DNA of 41,707 bases from an uncultured delta proteobacterium (GTDB lineage: Bacteria; Myxococcota_A; Polyangia; Haliangiales; Haliangiaceae). Positions 22,320-34,152 of this stretch are shown piece by piece; the stretch's first letter is position 1, and every line of letters begins with the position of its first letter. The notes under the pieces are model-generated. The model did not search any database. It was not told the DNA's origin and worked only from the letters and a program-made list of their open reading frames with translations. Both the position numbers and the translations under genes were made by a program. The stretch is taken from contig CAADGB010000255.1 in assembly GCA_900696455.1 (NCBI GenBank), positions 1-41,707 of the forward strand. Direction: 5' to 3'.

Positions 22320-23705
22320 ATGCAGCGTAGCCTATCCCTGACGTTGTGGGGGGTCGCGGCGGCCGGGTGCCTTGCGGCCTGCGGCGGCGACGACGCCCGC
22401 CTGCCCCCGCTGTTCGAGCCCAGGCCCGAGTGCATGGGCGAGTCGATCGTGCCCCTGGCGGGCCAGCACCAGCAGTTGATCTCGTTCCTCGAGATCGGCG
22501 ACCTGGCCGACGGCTTCGACCTCGACGGCGACGGCCGGCCCGACAACAAGCTGGCCGGGGTCGGCGCGCTGGCGCGCGACGCCATCCAGGAGTCGCTCGA
22601 CGAGTACGACATCCTCATCCCGCTCGAGATGTTCGACTTCGCGACGCCGGCCGCCGATAGCTGCGTCAAGTTCGCCCTCTACCTCGGCGTCTACAAGCTG
22701 GACCTCGACGAGGACGGCGAGGAGACCGCGGTCGACGGCGGCGACTGCAACGACCACGATCCCAACATCCCCGGGGTCGAGATCCCCGGCAACGGCAAGG
22801 ACGACGACTGCGACGGCCTCGCCGACGAGGCCGAGGACGGCACGCCGTCCACCGACACCGCCGACGCCGACCAGGACGGCCAGACCATCGCCGACGGCGA
22901 CTGCGACGACACCAACCCCATGGTCAAGCGCGGCATGGCCGAGATCTGCGGCGACGGCCTCGACAACGACTGCGACGGCGTCGCCGATCGCACGACCAAC
23001 GAGCTGGGCGTGGTGACGGCGTGCAACCCCTACGACGCCACCCCGGACACGATCTACATGGATCCGCGCGGGCTGGACAGCCAGGGCCGGCCGCTCATCG
23101 CCTTCACCTCGGGGGAGGTGACGTCGACCCCGAACGGGCTCCAGCTCACCGCCGGTCCTTCGCTGTTCCAGGTCAGCGTCCCGGTCACCGATGGCATCGA
23201 GCTCACCCTCAAGATCACCGGCACCCAGGTCGAGGCCGACGTCGTCATGGTGGACGGCCGGGTGGCGGCGATGAACGGGCGTCTGGGCGGCGTCATCGAC
23301 GCCGTCACCGCCGACACGATCCGCGGGCTCGACGTCCCGGAGATCAGCCTGACCCCGGAGAACTCGCTGCTCGACGCCGTGTTCGCCAACGTCCTGGGGC
23401 CGCTGCTCGCGCTGCCGGCGCTGCCCCCGGGGCACCCCCACGCCGGTTGCCGGACGCCCGACATCGACGTCGATCGCGACGGCCTCGAGGCCTTCTGCGA
23501 CAAGAACCTCGACGGCGATCCCATGACGCAGCAGGTCGACACCTGCATCGACGGCGACGGCACGGTGATCGAGGACCGGGTCGTGAACGGCGTGCTGGTC
23601 CAGTGCACCGAGGCCGTGGACAGCGCCGGCCGCAAGCGCTTCGTCGACGGCATCTCGGTCGAGCTCAACTTCGCGACCGCGCCGGCCAACCTGGTCCAGC
23701 CGTAA
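22320..23705 (+). CDS. Lipoprotein with MopE-like Asp-rich metal-binding repeats
   Basis: 461-residue lipoprotein (lipobox LAAC, C21). It has two copies of the MopE-type putative metal-binding motif. Copy one, at about 137-178, contains DLDEDG, GGDCNDHDPNI and DDDCDGLADE. Copy two, at about 181-222, contains DADQDG, DGDCDDTNPMV, EICGDGLDNDCDGVAD. A calcium-binding-like DLDGDGRPD lies near residue 60. The C-terminal half is beta-rich and ends with DIDVDRDGLEAFCD plus two further Cys. MopE repeats are common in surface proteins of Myxococcota; copper or calcium binding is inferred from the motif only. It is preceded by a good promoter and ribosome-binding site. Confidence 0.82.
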   Translation: MQRSLSLTLWGVAAAGCLAACGGDDARLPPLFEPRPECMGESIVPLAGQHQQLISFLEIGDLADGFDLDGDGRPDNKLAGVGALARDAIQESLDEYDILIPLEMFDFATPAADSCVKFALYLGVYKLDLDEDGEETAVDGGDCNDHDPNIPGVEIPGNGKDDDCDGLADEAEDGTPSTDTADADQDGQTIADGDCDDTNPMVKRGMAEICGDGLDNDCDGVADRTTNELGVVTACNPYDATPDTIYMDPRGLDSQGRPLIAFTSGEVTSTPNGLQLTAGPSLFQVSVPVTDGIELTLKITGTQVEADVVMVDGRVAAMNGRLGGVIDAVTADTIRGLDVPEISLTPENSLLDAVFANVLGPLLALPALPPGHPHAGCRTPDIDVDRDGLEAFCDKNLDGDPMTQQVDTCIDGDGTVIEDRVVNGVLVQCTEAVDSAGRKRFVDGISVELNFATAPANLVQP

Positions 23706-23718
23706 CCGAGATCACGGT

Positions 23719-23735
23719 GGTCACCTCGGGTGACC
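23719..23735. other. Stem-loop after MopE-like gene
   Basis: GGTCACC and GGTGACC form perfect 7-bp arms around TCG, 13 bp after the stop codon. There is no T-run; it may be a weak terminator or an RNA 3'-end stabiliser. Confidence 0.4.
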
Positions 23736-23796
23736 GCGCGCGCGCCCCCGGTCGTTCGGCCGCGGGGCGCGGGCGTTTTCGGGTAGGCTGGGGGAC

Positions 23797-24171
23797 ATGG
23801 CGCGACTCATCCCCACGCTCGGCGTCGTGATCCTCTGCGGCCTGGGGGGGCTCGGGGCCTGCGGCGGCGGCGCGCTCAAGGCGGCCGGCGAGCCGTGCGT
23901 GGCCTCGGCCGAGTGCGCCGAGGGCCTGGTCTGCGACTTCGGGCAGTCGCCGGCCGTGTGCGCGGGCAACGTCACGGTCGACGCCGCCCAGATCGACGCC
24001 GTCGACGAGCCGGTGGACGCCGCCGAGCCCGACGCCGCGACCACCGACGGGGCGGCGATCGACGCCCGCCCGGTCGACGCCGCCATGGTCGACGCCGCCA
24101 TGGTCGACGCCACGGTGGACGCCGAGCCCGACGCCGAGCCGCCGCCCGACGCCGAGCCCGGCGACGCCTGA
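23797..24171 (+). CDS. Small Asp/Ala-rich lipoprotein
   Basis: 124-residue lipoprotein (LGAC, C22). A four-Cys segment (GEPCVASAEC...GLVC...AVC) is followed only by a (V/I)DA(A)-type low-complexity tail to the end, partly from tandem copies of GCCATGGTCGACGCC. In related organisms such tails usually link the lipid anchor to a folded domain; here nothing follows. The frame ends cleanly, 40 bp before mlaD. It could be a reduced remnant or a genuine surface spacer. TAGGCT lies seven bases before the ATG. Confidence 0.65.
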   Translation: MARLIPTLGVVILCGLGGLGACGGGALKAAGEPCVASAECAEGLVCDFGQSPAVCAGNVTVDAAQIDAVDEPVDAAEPDAATTDGAAIDARPVDAAMVDAAMVDATVDAEPDAEPPPDAEPGDA

Positions 24172-24211
24172 GCCCGGCTCGCGCCGACCGGCCGTGTTAG
24201 CCTTGCCGCCG

Positions 24212-25228
24212 ATGCGCGAGCGCGGGCTCGAGTTCAAGGTCGGCCTCCTGATCATCGTCGCGGCGGTGATCCTGGCGGGCTTCGTCTTCGTGCTCGGCAA
24301 CTTCTCGCTGGCGCGCGGCTTCACGATCTACGTCGACTACGACTACAGCGGCAACCTGCAGCCGGGGGCGCCGGTCAAGGTCGCGGGCATCAAGGTGGGC
24401 AAGATCGAGGACGTCCGCTTCCTCGGCGGCGCCCTCGACGAGGCGAGCGGGCGCCGGGTCTACGTCCGGGTCGAGGCCTGGATCGAGGATCGCGCCCGCT
24501 CGTCGATCCGCCGCGACGCCGAGTTCTTCATCAACACCGCCGGCGTGCTCGGCGAGCAGTACCTGGAGATCGTGCCGGGGCGGAACTGGGACGACGAGCC
24601 GATCGCGCCCGGGACCAAGGTCGTCGGCCGCAACCCGCCGCGCACGGACCTGGTGCTGTCGCGGCTCTACGACGTCCTCGACTCGCTGTCGGAGGTGCTG
24701 ACCGAGGACAAGGACACGATCAAGGACCTGCTGGGCAACAGCGCCAGCGCCGTGGGCTCGGTCGACCGGCTCCTCCGCGACAACCGCGAGCAGCTCGGTG
24801 GCCTGATCGCGTCGACCAGCGGCCTGGCGGCCGAGGCCAACCAGACCCTGGCCAAGGTCAACGCCGGCCTCGATCCGTCGATGATCCGGCGCACGGTCGG
24901 CGACGCCGACGCGCTCCTGGTGTCGAGCAAGCGCGCGATCGATCAGGTCACCCCCGAGGCCGTGGCCCTGCTGGCCGACGGCCGCCGCGTCACCGGCATC
25001 GTGACCGAGGCGCGGGTCGAGCGCGCCATCGGGGTCGCCGACAAGGCGGCGACCGCGGCCCAGAAGGCGGGCGGCCTCATCGACAACGTCGACGGCATGG
25101 TCACCGATCTGCGCCAGGGCAAGGGCACCGCGGGCGCGCTCCTGGCCAAGGACGACGTCTACGTCGACGTGCGCGAGCTGATCCGCGACCTCAAGCGCAA
25201 CCCGTGGAAGTTCTTCTGGAAGGAGTGA
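24212..25228 (+). CDS. mlaD: MCE-domain protein (MlaD-like), first copy
   Basis: Substrate-binding part of an Mla-type ABC lipid transporter, anchored in the inner membrane and facing the periplasm. One N-terminal helix (about 8-28) follows FKVGLL. The MCE domain (about 36-120) has GNLQPGAPVKVAGIKVGKIEDV and TAGVLGEQYLEI. A long helical C-terminal region forms the hydrophobic needle or barrel seen in the family and ends in LKRNPWKFFWKE. I prefer ATG 24212 (MRERGLEFKVG) to the GTG at 24194. The length, 338 residues, is longer than E. coli MlaD. It is followed 42 bp later by a second MCE gene. Confidence 0.92.
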   Translation: MRERGLEFKVGLLIIVAAVILAGFVFVLGNFSLARGFTIYVDYDYSGNLQPGAPVKVAGIKVGKIEDVRFLGGALDEASGRRVYVRVEAWIEDRARSSIRRDAEFFINTAGVLGEQYLEIVPGRNWDDEPIAPGTKVVGRNPPRTDLVLSRLYDVLDSLSEVLTEDKDTIKDLLGNSASAVGSVDRLLRDNREQLGGLIASTSGLAAEANQTLAKVNAGLDPSMIRRTVGDADALLVSSKRAIDQVTPEAVALLADGRRVTGIVTEARVERAIGVADKAATAAQKAGGLIDNVDGMVTDLRQGKGTAGALLAKDDVYVDVRELIRDLKRNPWKFFWKE

Positions 25229-25270
25229 GCGGGTGACGGCCGGCGCGAGGTCGGGGCCGAGGTCGGGGCG

Positions 25271-26368
25271 ATGATCGCCGGCGGCGAGCCCGGCGCCCAG
25301 GCCCGGGTCGGCGCGATCATGATCGGGCTCATCCTGGCCGGCGCGGTGTTCGTGGTCGCGATCCTGCCCCGCCTCGAGCTCGGCGGCGGCGTCCGCGCCC
25401 GGGTGGTGTTCCAGCACGTCGGCGCGCTCAAGGTCGGTGCGCCCATCATCGTCGCCGGCCACACCGTCGGCAGGGTCGAGGGCATCGCGCTGGTGGCGGC
25501 GGAGGGCTTCCCGCCCGGGCACGACCTGGCCGCCACCGGCGGCAGCGGCGTCCACATCCGCGTCGACGACGGCCGGCGGTGGATGCTGCCGGTCGACGGC
25601 GACTACTTCATCTCGTCCAAGGGCGTGCTCTCGGATCGGTACCTCGAGGTCGGGCCGCCGCGCGGCGGCGGCGCGCCCGGCCGGCCGATCGCCGCCGGCG
25701 ACGAGGTCCGGGGCGTCGACCCGCCGTCGCTCGATCGCGCGCTCCTGCGGACCTGGGACAACCTCGAGCGGTCGCGGCACTTCCTCGAGGCGGTGGAGCC
25801 GGAGGTCCAGGTCCTGCGCGCGGCGCTGGCCGAGCTGTCGACCACGCTGGCCGCGGTCGAGCCCACGCCCGGCGCCTACGCGGCGCTCGGCGTCGAGCTG
25901 GCGACGCTGTGGCGGGAGGCCCGCCGCCTGCGCGCGACCCTGGCCGCGGCCGGGGCGACCCCGGCCGCGCTGCGGGCGCTGGCCCGGCGCGCCGGCGCCA
26001 CGATCGACGAGGCGCGGGCGGCGGTGGCGCGGGTGCGGAGCGCGGCGGCGGCCGTCGCCGCCGACCTCGACCGCGTCCGCGGCCACGCCGATCGGGTCGC
26101 GCCCGCCGCCGTGGCCCGCCTGCGGGCGGTGATCGACGACGGCGATCGGCTGCTGGCCCGGGTCGATCGGCTGCTCGCCGGCACCCGCGCGCTGGTGGCG
26201 ATGATCGATCGGGGCGAGGGCAGCATGATGAAGCTGTCGCGCGATCCCGAGTTCCCCGAGGACGCCAAGGAGCTGGGCAAGATCCTCAAGCGCTCGCCGT
26301 GGCGGATCATCGGCAAGCCCGACGATCGCGAGGGCCTGCCGGCGCGGGCGCCGCGGCGCGAGCGCTGA
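25271..26368 (+). CDS. mlaD: MCE-domain protein (MlaD-like), second copy
   Basis: Diverged paralogue of the preceding MCE protein, 365 residues. One N-terminal helix (about 13-32) is followed by the MCE domain with GALKVGAPIIVAGHTVGRVEGI and SSKGVLSDRYLEVG. It carries an insert near residues 80-105 absent from the first copy. The helical, Ala/Arg-rich C-terminal region ends with GEGSMMKLSRDPEF and LKRSPWRIIGKP, the same LKRxPW ending as its neighbour. Two different MCE proteins suggest a mixed ring. The TGA abuts the convergent mlaF TGA, giving TGATCA. Confidence 0.88.
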   Translation: MIAGGEPGAQARVGAIMIGLILAGAVFVVAILPRLELGGGVRARVVFQHVGALKVGAPIIVAGHTVGRVEGIALVAAEGFPPGHDLAATGGSGVHIRVDDGRRWMLPVDGDYFISSKGVLSDRYLEVGPPRGGGAPGRPIAAGDEVRGVDPPSLDRALLRTWDNLERSRHFLEAVEPEVQVLRAALAELSTTLAAVEPTPGAYAALGVELATLWREARRLRATLAAAGATPAALRALARRAGATIDEARAAVARVRSAAAAVAADLDRVRGHADRVAPAAVARLRAVIDDGDRLLARVDRLLAGTRALVAMIDRGEGSMMKLSRDPEFPEDAKELGKILKRSPWRIIGKPDDREGLPARAPRRER

Positions 26369-27147
<779 letters not shown>

Positions 27148-27151
<4 letters not shown>

Positions 27152-27971
27152 AGGTCGCCTCCCAGGAGCCACAGCGCCCCCACCGACAGCGCGAAGTCGA
27201 TCGCGATCACCGCGAACGAGCTGCCGACGACGGCGGCGGTGGTGGCCCAGCCCACGCCCTCGCTCGAGCCGCGCGCCCGCAGCCCGCAGGACCCGGCCAC
27301 CACCGGGATGGCGGCGCCGTAGGCCGCGGCCTTGAGCAGGCCCAGGATCACGTGGCGGGGCTCGACGAAGCCGAGGTCGACGAACAGCCGCGGGTTGACC
27401 CCGAACGACAGGTAGGCGGTGACGGCGCCGGCGCCGTACATGATGGCGGAGCCGATCACCGAGAGCACGATCGTCATCACCAGCGAGGCGAGGAAGCGCG
27501 GCACCAGGAGGTAGTCGACGGGCAAGACCCCCGACAGGCGCAGCGCGTCGACCTGCTCGGTGACCTTCATCGAGCCGATCTCGGCGGCGATGCCGGCGCC
27601 GACCCGGGTCGCCAGCATCATCGCGGTCAGGGTCGGGCCGAAGTCCGACACGATCAGGCGGACGAACTGCGGGCCGACCTGCGACAGGTCGCCGATCGAG
27701 CGCGAGAACTGGAGGCAGGCCTGGTAGATCATGACCATGCCGATGAAGCCCAGGGTCACGGCCACGAACAGGAGCGAGCGGTTGCCGATGACGTGGAGCT
27801 GCTCGACCAGGTCGTCGGTGGGCCGCGGCGCGCCGCGGCGGCCGTACTGACGCCAGATGCCGGCGATCGTGCCGACCAGCACCAGCCACAGGTCGCGGGC
27901 GGCGACGACCGCGGCGATCGTGCCGGCGCCGACGCGGGTGACGCGGGCGAGGAGCCAGGTACGGACCGCGG

Positions 27972-27975
<4 letters not shown>
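27148..27975 (-). CDS. mlaE: MlaE-type permease, first copy
   Basis: Multi-span inner-membrane permease, 275 residues, about five or six helices. The family signature is clear: FGPTLTAMMLATRVGAGIAAE followed by GSMKVTEQVDALRL and PRFLASLVM. The EIGSMKVTEQ stretch is the coupling helix that contacts the ATPase. ATG 27975 overlaps the upstream mlaE stop by four bases, and the stop overlaps mlaF. With the second permease it could form a heterodimer, as YrbEA/YrbEB do in mycobacterial Mce systems. Confidence 0.92.
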
Positions 27976-28748
<773 letters not shown>

Positions 28749-28780
28749 GGGACGGCACCGGGACCGGCACGGGGGCGAGC

Positions 28781-29584
28781 CTACCCCACCAGGGGGCCGT
28801 CGAGGGCGCCGCGGACGAACTGCCGCACCACCGGGTCGTCGGCGTCGGCGAGGCCGGCGGCCGGCCCCTGGTAGTGGGCGCGGCCCTGGTAGACGAAGAC
28901 CACGCGGTCGACGAAGCCGCACAGGGCCGCGACGTCCGACGACACCGCGATCGCGGTGGCGCCGCTGCGGTCGTGATCGGCGCGCAGGAGGTCGTACATC
29001 TTGGAGGTGGTCACCGGATCGAGGCCGGCGGTAGGCTCGTCGTACAGCACCAGCTCGGGGGCGGCGATCGTCGCGCGGGCGATGCCGACTCGCTTCTTCA
29101 TGCCGCCCGAGAGCTGCGACGGCAGCTTGCCCTCGCTGCCGGCGAGGCCGACCGCGCGCAGGCGATCCGCGACCCGGGCGGCGACCACCTCGGCGGCCTC
29201 GCCGCGGCGGACCAGGGGGAACCCGACGTTGCCCTCGACGGTCAGGAAGTCGTAGAGGGCGTAGTTCTGGAACAGCATGCCGATCCGGGCCCGCACCGGC
29301 GCCAGCCGCTCCTCGGACAGGCCGGTGACGTCGACGCCGTCGATGAGGACGCGGCCGGCGGCGGGCGCCACCAGGCCGGCGACGAGCTTCACCAGCACGC
29401 TCTTGCCGGCGGCCGCCGGGCCGATGATGCCCAGGCGGGCGCCGCGCGGGACGCTCAGATCGACCCCGGCCAGGACCGTGGTGGCGTCGAAGCGCACGCT
29501 CACGCCGCGCAGCTCGACCATCGGCGGCGGCGATCCTGGCCCGGGCGCCGGCGCCGGCGACGGCGGTGGCGTGGCGGCGGTCAT
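28781..29584 (-). CDS. mlaF: Mla-type ABC ATPase lacking the H-loop His
   Basis: ATPase of 267 residues with a Pro-rich N-terminus (1-21). Walker A GPAAAGKS (55-62), Q-loop FQNYALYD, signature LSGGM (158-162) and Walker B LVLYDEP with E183 are intact. In place of the switch His the sequence is VSSDV (214-218); the DNA reads TCG TCG GAC. The partner ATPase has VSHDL at this place. Loss of this His usually impairs hydrolysis at that site. The ATG overlaps the stop of the upstream lipoprotein gene by four bases. An internal ATG at residue 22 (MVELRGV) is an alternative start. Confidence 0.92.
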   Translation of the reverse strand: MTAATPPPSPAPAPGPGSPPPMVELRGVSVRFDATTVLAGVDLSVPRGARLGIIGPAAAGKSVLVKLVAGLVAPAAGRVLIDGVDVTGLSEERLAPVRARIGMLFQNYALYDFLTVEGNVGFPLVRRGEAAEVVAARVADRLRAVGLAGSEGKLPSQLSGGMKKRVGIARATIAAPELVLYDEPTAGLDPVTTSKMYDLLRADHDRSGATAIAVSSDVAALCGFVDRVVFVYQGRAHYQGPAAGLADADDPVVRQFVRGALDGPLVG

Positions 29585-30653
29585 CGCCGACCCCGGGCCG
29601 CCCCGCACGTCTCGCCGAGGGCGCGGGCGCGGGCGGCGAAGCGCGACTCGGGATCGTGCGCGACCAGGCGGGCGGCGGCGGCGCAGGCCCGATCGCGGTG
29701 GCCGCGGCCGAGCTCGGTCGTGATCCGCTCGTCGAGGGCGTCGTCGACCAGGATCGAGCGCGGGTAGTGGCGGGGCAGGGTGGCGAAGGCGGCGGCGGCG
29801 GCCTCGGGGTCGGCGAGGTCGTCGCGCAGGACCCGGCCGAGCTCGAGCTGGGCGTCGTCGAGCCAGATCGAGAAGTACGAGCCGGCGCCGACCGCGACCT
29901 CGCGGGTGGCGAGGAGCGCGCGCAGGCGCTCGACCGCGCCCGCCGGGTCGCCGGCGGCGCGCGAGATCCGCGCCGCGTGCCAGCGGGCGTCGTCGCGCAG
30001 ACCGCTGGCGGGATGATCGCGAGGGATGCGATCGTAGAGCTCGCGGGCGGCCCCGGGGTCGGCGAGCTCGTGCTCGGCGAGGTCGGCCAGCGCCCACAGC
30101 AGGTTGTCGGCGACGGCGGTGTGATCGAGGGCCGGGTAGAGGTCGCTCAGGCGCCGCCACAGGGCGCGGGCGTCGACGGCGCGGGTGCGCTCGACCACGA
30201 AGGCGACGGCGTCGGCGGCGAAGGCCTCGTCGGGGTACTCGACCACCAGCCGCCACAGGAAGCCGGCGGCGTCGGGCACCCGATCGGCCTCGTAGGCGAG
30301 GCGGCCGGCCCGCCACAGCGCCTGCGCCGACGGCGCGGCGACCCCGCCGGCACGCTCGGGCACCGCGGCGTACGCGGCCAGCGCCTCGTCGGCGCGGCCG
30401 TGGCGCTCGAGCAGCTCGGCCTCGCCGAGGAGGGCGCGGGCGCAGTCCTCGCGGGCGAGGCGGCGGGCGCCGGGGTCGCCGCACGGGCGCTGGGCGGCGC
30501 GGTAGGCGGCGAGCGCCCCGTCGACGTCGCCGGCGGCCTCGCGCTCGTAGGCGAGGCCGAGCTCGGCGGGGAGCGCGGGCGCCGAGCACGCGGCGGCCGC
30601 CGCCGCGATCAGCCCGGCGGCGGCCCGCGTCACCCGCGCGTGTGCGGCCGGGC

Positions 30654-30657
<4 letters not shown>
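29581..30657 (-). CDS. Tetratricopeptide-like repeat lipoprotein
   Basis: 358 residues from a GTG start, with a signal and probable lipobox (AAAC, C24). The remainder is helical repeats of TPR type rich in Ala and Arg: [90 protein letters not shown]. It resembles YbgF/BamD-like scaffold lipoproteins. Overlaps of four bases on both sides (GTGA, ATGA) couple it to threonine aldolase and mlaF. It could tether part of the lipid transporter in the periplasm; this is inference from position. Confidence 0.8.
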
Positions 30658-31682
<1,025 letters not shown>

Positions 31683-31764
31683 CGGCGCGACTGTACCGCA
31701 CGCGGTCGCCGCGAACGCGCGGGGCGCGCGGGGGCCGGGCGGTGGCGACCCGCGCGAGGCGGCG

Positions 31765-32238
31765 TCAGGCGCCGGCGGCCGCGTCCCGAGCCGGGGCCTT
31801 GTCGGGCGCCCGGTCGGGCGCCCTGTCGGGCGCCTTGTCGGGCGGCGGCCGGCGCACCGGCGGCGGCTCGCTGCCGAGCTCGGCCCGCAGCTTGCGCTCG
31901 AGCCGCTCGAGCATCGCCGCCTCGACGTACGACGGCCGGTCCTCGATGCGCAGCACCAGCCGCACCGCGGGCCGGCCGGCGTTCTCGGTCACCACCAGCT
32001 CGAGGGCGCCGGGGAAGACCTTGCCGTCCTCGGCCAGCTCGAACAGGACGTAGCCGGCGGTGGCGTCGCGCTCGGTGATGGTCAGGCCCTCGTCGACCCG
32101 CAGGAAGCGGACCGCGGTCGGGAAGACCTTGTCCGCCGGGTAGGCCACGGTCCTCTCGCTGCGCGCCGCCGCCGGCCGCGGCGGGCCGAGGGCCAGGGCG
32201 GCGAGGGTCAGGGCGAGGAGCCAGCGCGGCCAGATCAC
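31765..32238 (-). CDS. Secreted protein with Lys/Arg-Ala-Pro repeat tail
   Basis: 157 residues from a GTG that overlaps the flippase stop by four bases. A signal peptide ends near RPAAA (residue 25). The mature part (about 26-120) is a compact alpha/beta domain ([72 protein letters not shown]) that resembles small periplasmic domains seen in cell-envelope proteins. The tail is a DKAPDRAP repeat encoded by four 12-bp units. Function unknown. Confidence 0.7.
   Translation of the reverse strand: MIWPRWLLALTLAALALGPPRPAAARSERTVAYPADKVFPTAVRFLRVDEGLTITERDATAGYVLFELAEDGKVFPGALELVVTENAGRPAVRLVLRIEDRPSYVEAAMLERLERKLRAELGSEPPPVRRPPPDKAPDRAPDRAPDKAPARDAAAGA
31797..31844 (-). repeat. Four 12-bp tandem repeats
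   Basis: Units of CCYKGTCGGGCG-type sequence encode the DKAP/DRAP tail of the secreted protein. Copies differ at one or two bases, a slippage-prone array. Confidence 0.8.
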
Positions 32239-33311
32239 GACGCCGGAGCGTCGCTCGCCGCCGGCTCGGGGTCCAGTTTTCGGGCGGCCCACAGCTCGGA
32301 GAACGAGACGTGGGGCGTGGCCACGGCCAGGAGCCCGGTGCCCACGTACCAGACCACCTGCATGCCGTGGAGGATGACCGCGAAGGCCAGCACCTCGCCG
32401 AACAGCACGGTGCCGTCGGTGATCGCGGCCCGGCCCAGCTCGAGCGAGCAGCCGAGCGCGGTCAGCCACTGGTACTGGCCGATCATGCCCGGCGAGTTGG
32501 GCAAGGTGATGCCGACCGCGACCAGCCCCATCATCGCGAACGCCCCGGTCACCGACAGGTTCACGCCCAGGCCGCGGGCCAGCACCCAGCACGACAGGCC
32601 GTTGGCGATCCAGTAGACCAGGGTCCAGGCCAGGAACGCGGCCAGGTTCTTGCGGTCGCGCAGGACCGCGAAGCCGCGGATGAGCTCGTGGAGCTTGCCG
32701 TCGAGCCGCGCCGCCAGCCGCGGCGCCAGCGTGGTGAGCAGCGTGAGCCGCAGGAAGGTGCTCACCGTCCACGCCGGCCAGGTGAGCGCGAACACCAGGC
32801 CGATCAGGCACACCGTGAACAGGCCGAACGCGACGTAGGCGGTCGGCATCATCCACCCCGGCGAGTCGGGGCCGCGCAGGGCGATGAAGGTCGCGAACAC
32901 CGCCACCGACACCACCAGGCCGTCGATGATGCGCTCGACCGCGACCGTGCCCAGCGCCGCCGAGGCCGAGATGTGGCCCTTCTTGCGGATGAGGGCCGGG
33001 CGCACCAGCTCGCCCAGGCGCGCCGGCACGACCAGGATCGCCATGAAGCCGACCGACGACACCGCCATCAGCCGGCCCAGGCCGAGGCGCACGCCCAGCG
33101 GCGCGAGCAGGTTGTTCCAGCGGTAGGCCCGGCAGAAGTGGACCAGGCACAGGAGGCCGAGGTAGAGCGCCAGGGTCGGGGCGAAGCCGGTGACGGTGAG
33201 ATCGGACAGGGCGGCGCGCAGGACCTCGCGGCTGACCTCGTTGGGCCACACCAGCCACAGCGACAGCGCGAGCATGATGAGGCTCAGCGCCAGGTTGATC
33301 GCCAGCTTCAT
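32235..33311 (-). CDS. Flippase-like membrane protein (UPF0104/AglD2 family)
   Basis: 358 residues with about eight membrane helices. It belongs to the lysylphosphatidylglycerol synthase transmembrane/UPF0104 family: [62 protein letters not shown] and [14 protein letters not shown]. Family members include the flippase part of MprF and AglD2, and are thought to move or bind lipids or lipid-linked sugars. The synthase domain of MprF is absent. ATG 33311 overlaps the upstream phosphatase stop by four bases. With Mla genes downstream it supports an envelope-lipid theme. Confidence 0.87.
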   Translation of the reverse strand: MKLAINLALSLIMLALSLWLVWPNEVSREVLRAALSDLTVTGFAPTLALYLGLLCLVHFCRAYRWNNLLAPLGVRLGLGRLMAVSSVGFMAILVVPARLGELVRPALIRKKGHISASAALGTVAVERIIDGLVVSVAVFATFIALRGPDSPGWMMPTAYVAFGLFTVCLIGLVFALTWPAWTVSTFLRLTLLTTLAPRLAARLDGKLHELIRGFAVLRDRKNLAAFLAWTLVYWIANGLSCWVLARGLGVNLSVTGAFAMMGLVAVGITLPNSPGMIGQYQWLTALGCSLELGRAAITDGTVLFGEVLAFAVILHGMQVVWYVGTGLLAVATPHVSFSELWAARKLDPEPAASDAPAS

Positions 33312-34018
33312 TCGGGCAGCTCGCCGGCGAGGAGGGCCCGCGGCCCGTCGTCGAGGAGCCGGGCCACCGCCGGCCGGCCCAGCCGCTTCGCGATCCAGGC
33401 GATGCCCTCGGCCGCCGCCCGCACGTCCTCGACGGTGTGGGCGTCGGAGGCGACGGCCGCGGCCACGCCCTCCTCGAGCAGGCGGCGGGCCATCTTCTGC
33501 GGCTGCTTGCCGTGGTAGCCGGCGACCGCGCCCAGGTCGCAGACGAAGCCGCAGTGGGCGCGCAGGCGCTCGATCAGGCCGTCGTCGGCCCACAGCGGCT
33601 CGTAGCGCTCGGGGTGGGCGAGCACCGGCGTCTTGCCGGCCATGCGCAGGCGGAAGAGCTGGTCGACCAGGCCGAGCGGGAGCTCGTGGGGGCGCAGCTC
33701 GACCAGGAAGACGTCGCCGCGGTCGTAGGAGGGGATCTGACCGCGCTGCAGCCGGTCGAAGAACACATCATCCCACATGTTCTCGGCGGCCAGGCCGAGC
33801 CGGAGGCCGGGGACGGCGAGGGCCTGGATCGGGGCGAAGGCGGCGTCGATGGCGTCCAGCCCGGGCAGGAACTGGCCGGCCTTCTGATGGGGGGTGGCGT
33901 AGACCTCCGAGAACCCGAGGGCCTCGAGCGCCGTCAGCATGGCGCGCGAGGTCGCGAGATCGCGCGCGCCGTCATCGAGGCCGGACAGCACGTGGGAGTG
34001 GAGATCGACGAAGCCCAC
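33308..34018 (-). CDS. CpsB/YwqE-like PHP phosphatase
   Basis: Manganese-dependent PHP-fold phosphatase; relatives remove phosphate from tyrosine kinases controlling capsule synthesis. Metal ligands are visible: H7 and H9 (DLHSH), D15 region (GLDDGA), H44 (ATPH), E79, E107, H135 (LAHPERY), D192 and H194 (SDAH). I start at GTG 34018, placing DLHSH near the N-terminus as in CpsB; a TTG at 34057 or GTG at 34039 would add residues of no clear use. No tyrosine kinase or polysaccharide gene is in view. It heads the minus-strand run that leads to the Mla genes, divergent from the coiled-coil gene. Confidence 0.88.
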   Translation of the reverse strand: MGFVDLHSHVLSGLDDGARDLATSRAMLTALEALGFSEVYATPHQKAGQFLPGLDAIDAAFAPIQALAVPGLRLGLAAENMWDDVFFDRLQRGQIPSYDRGDVFLVELRPHELPLGLVDQLFRLRMAGKTPVLAHPERYEPLWADDGLIERLRAHCGFVCDLGAVAGYHGKQPQKMARRLLEEGVAAAVASDAHTVEDVRAAAEGIAWIAKRLGRPAVARLLDDGPRALLAGELPE

Positions 34019-34105
34019 GACGGGGCGGATGTATCGCACGGCGGGCGGCCGGTGCAACAGCGCGTCGCCCCACGGTGTCCTCGTCGGCAGCCCGCCCGCT
34101 GGCCG

Positions 34106-34134
34106 TTGCCCGGCCCGATCGCGCGTGGTACAGA
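34106..34134 (+). promoter_or_regulatory. Candidate promoter for coiled-coil membrane protein
   Basis: TTGCCC (34106-34111) and TACAGA (34129-34134) are 17 bp apart, in the divergent gap. GAGGA follows before the ATG at 34153. The -10 match is moderate. Confidence 0.45.
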
Positions 34135-34152
34135 TGGAGACGCGAGGACCCG

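Noticed and set aside
29620-30580. Plus-strand frame opposite the TPR lipoprotein
   Set aside because: Shadow; the minus-strand frame has signal peptide, repeats and coupled overlaps at both ends.
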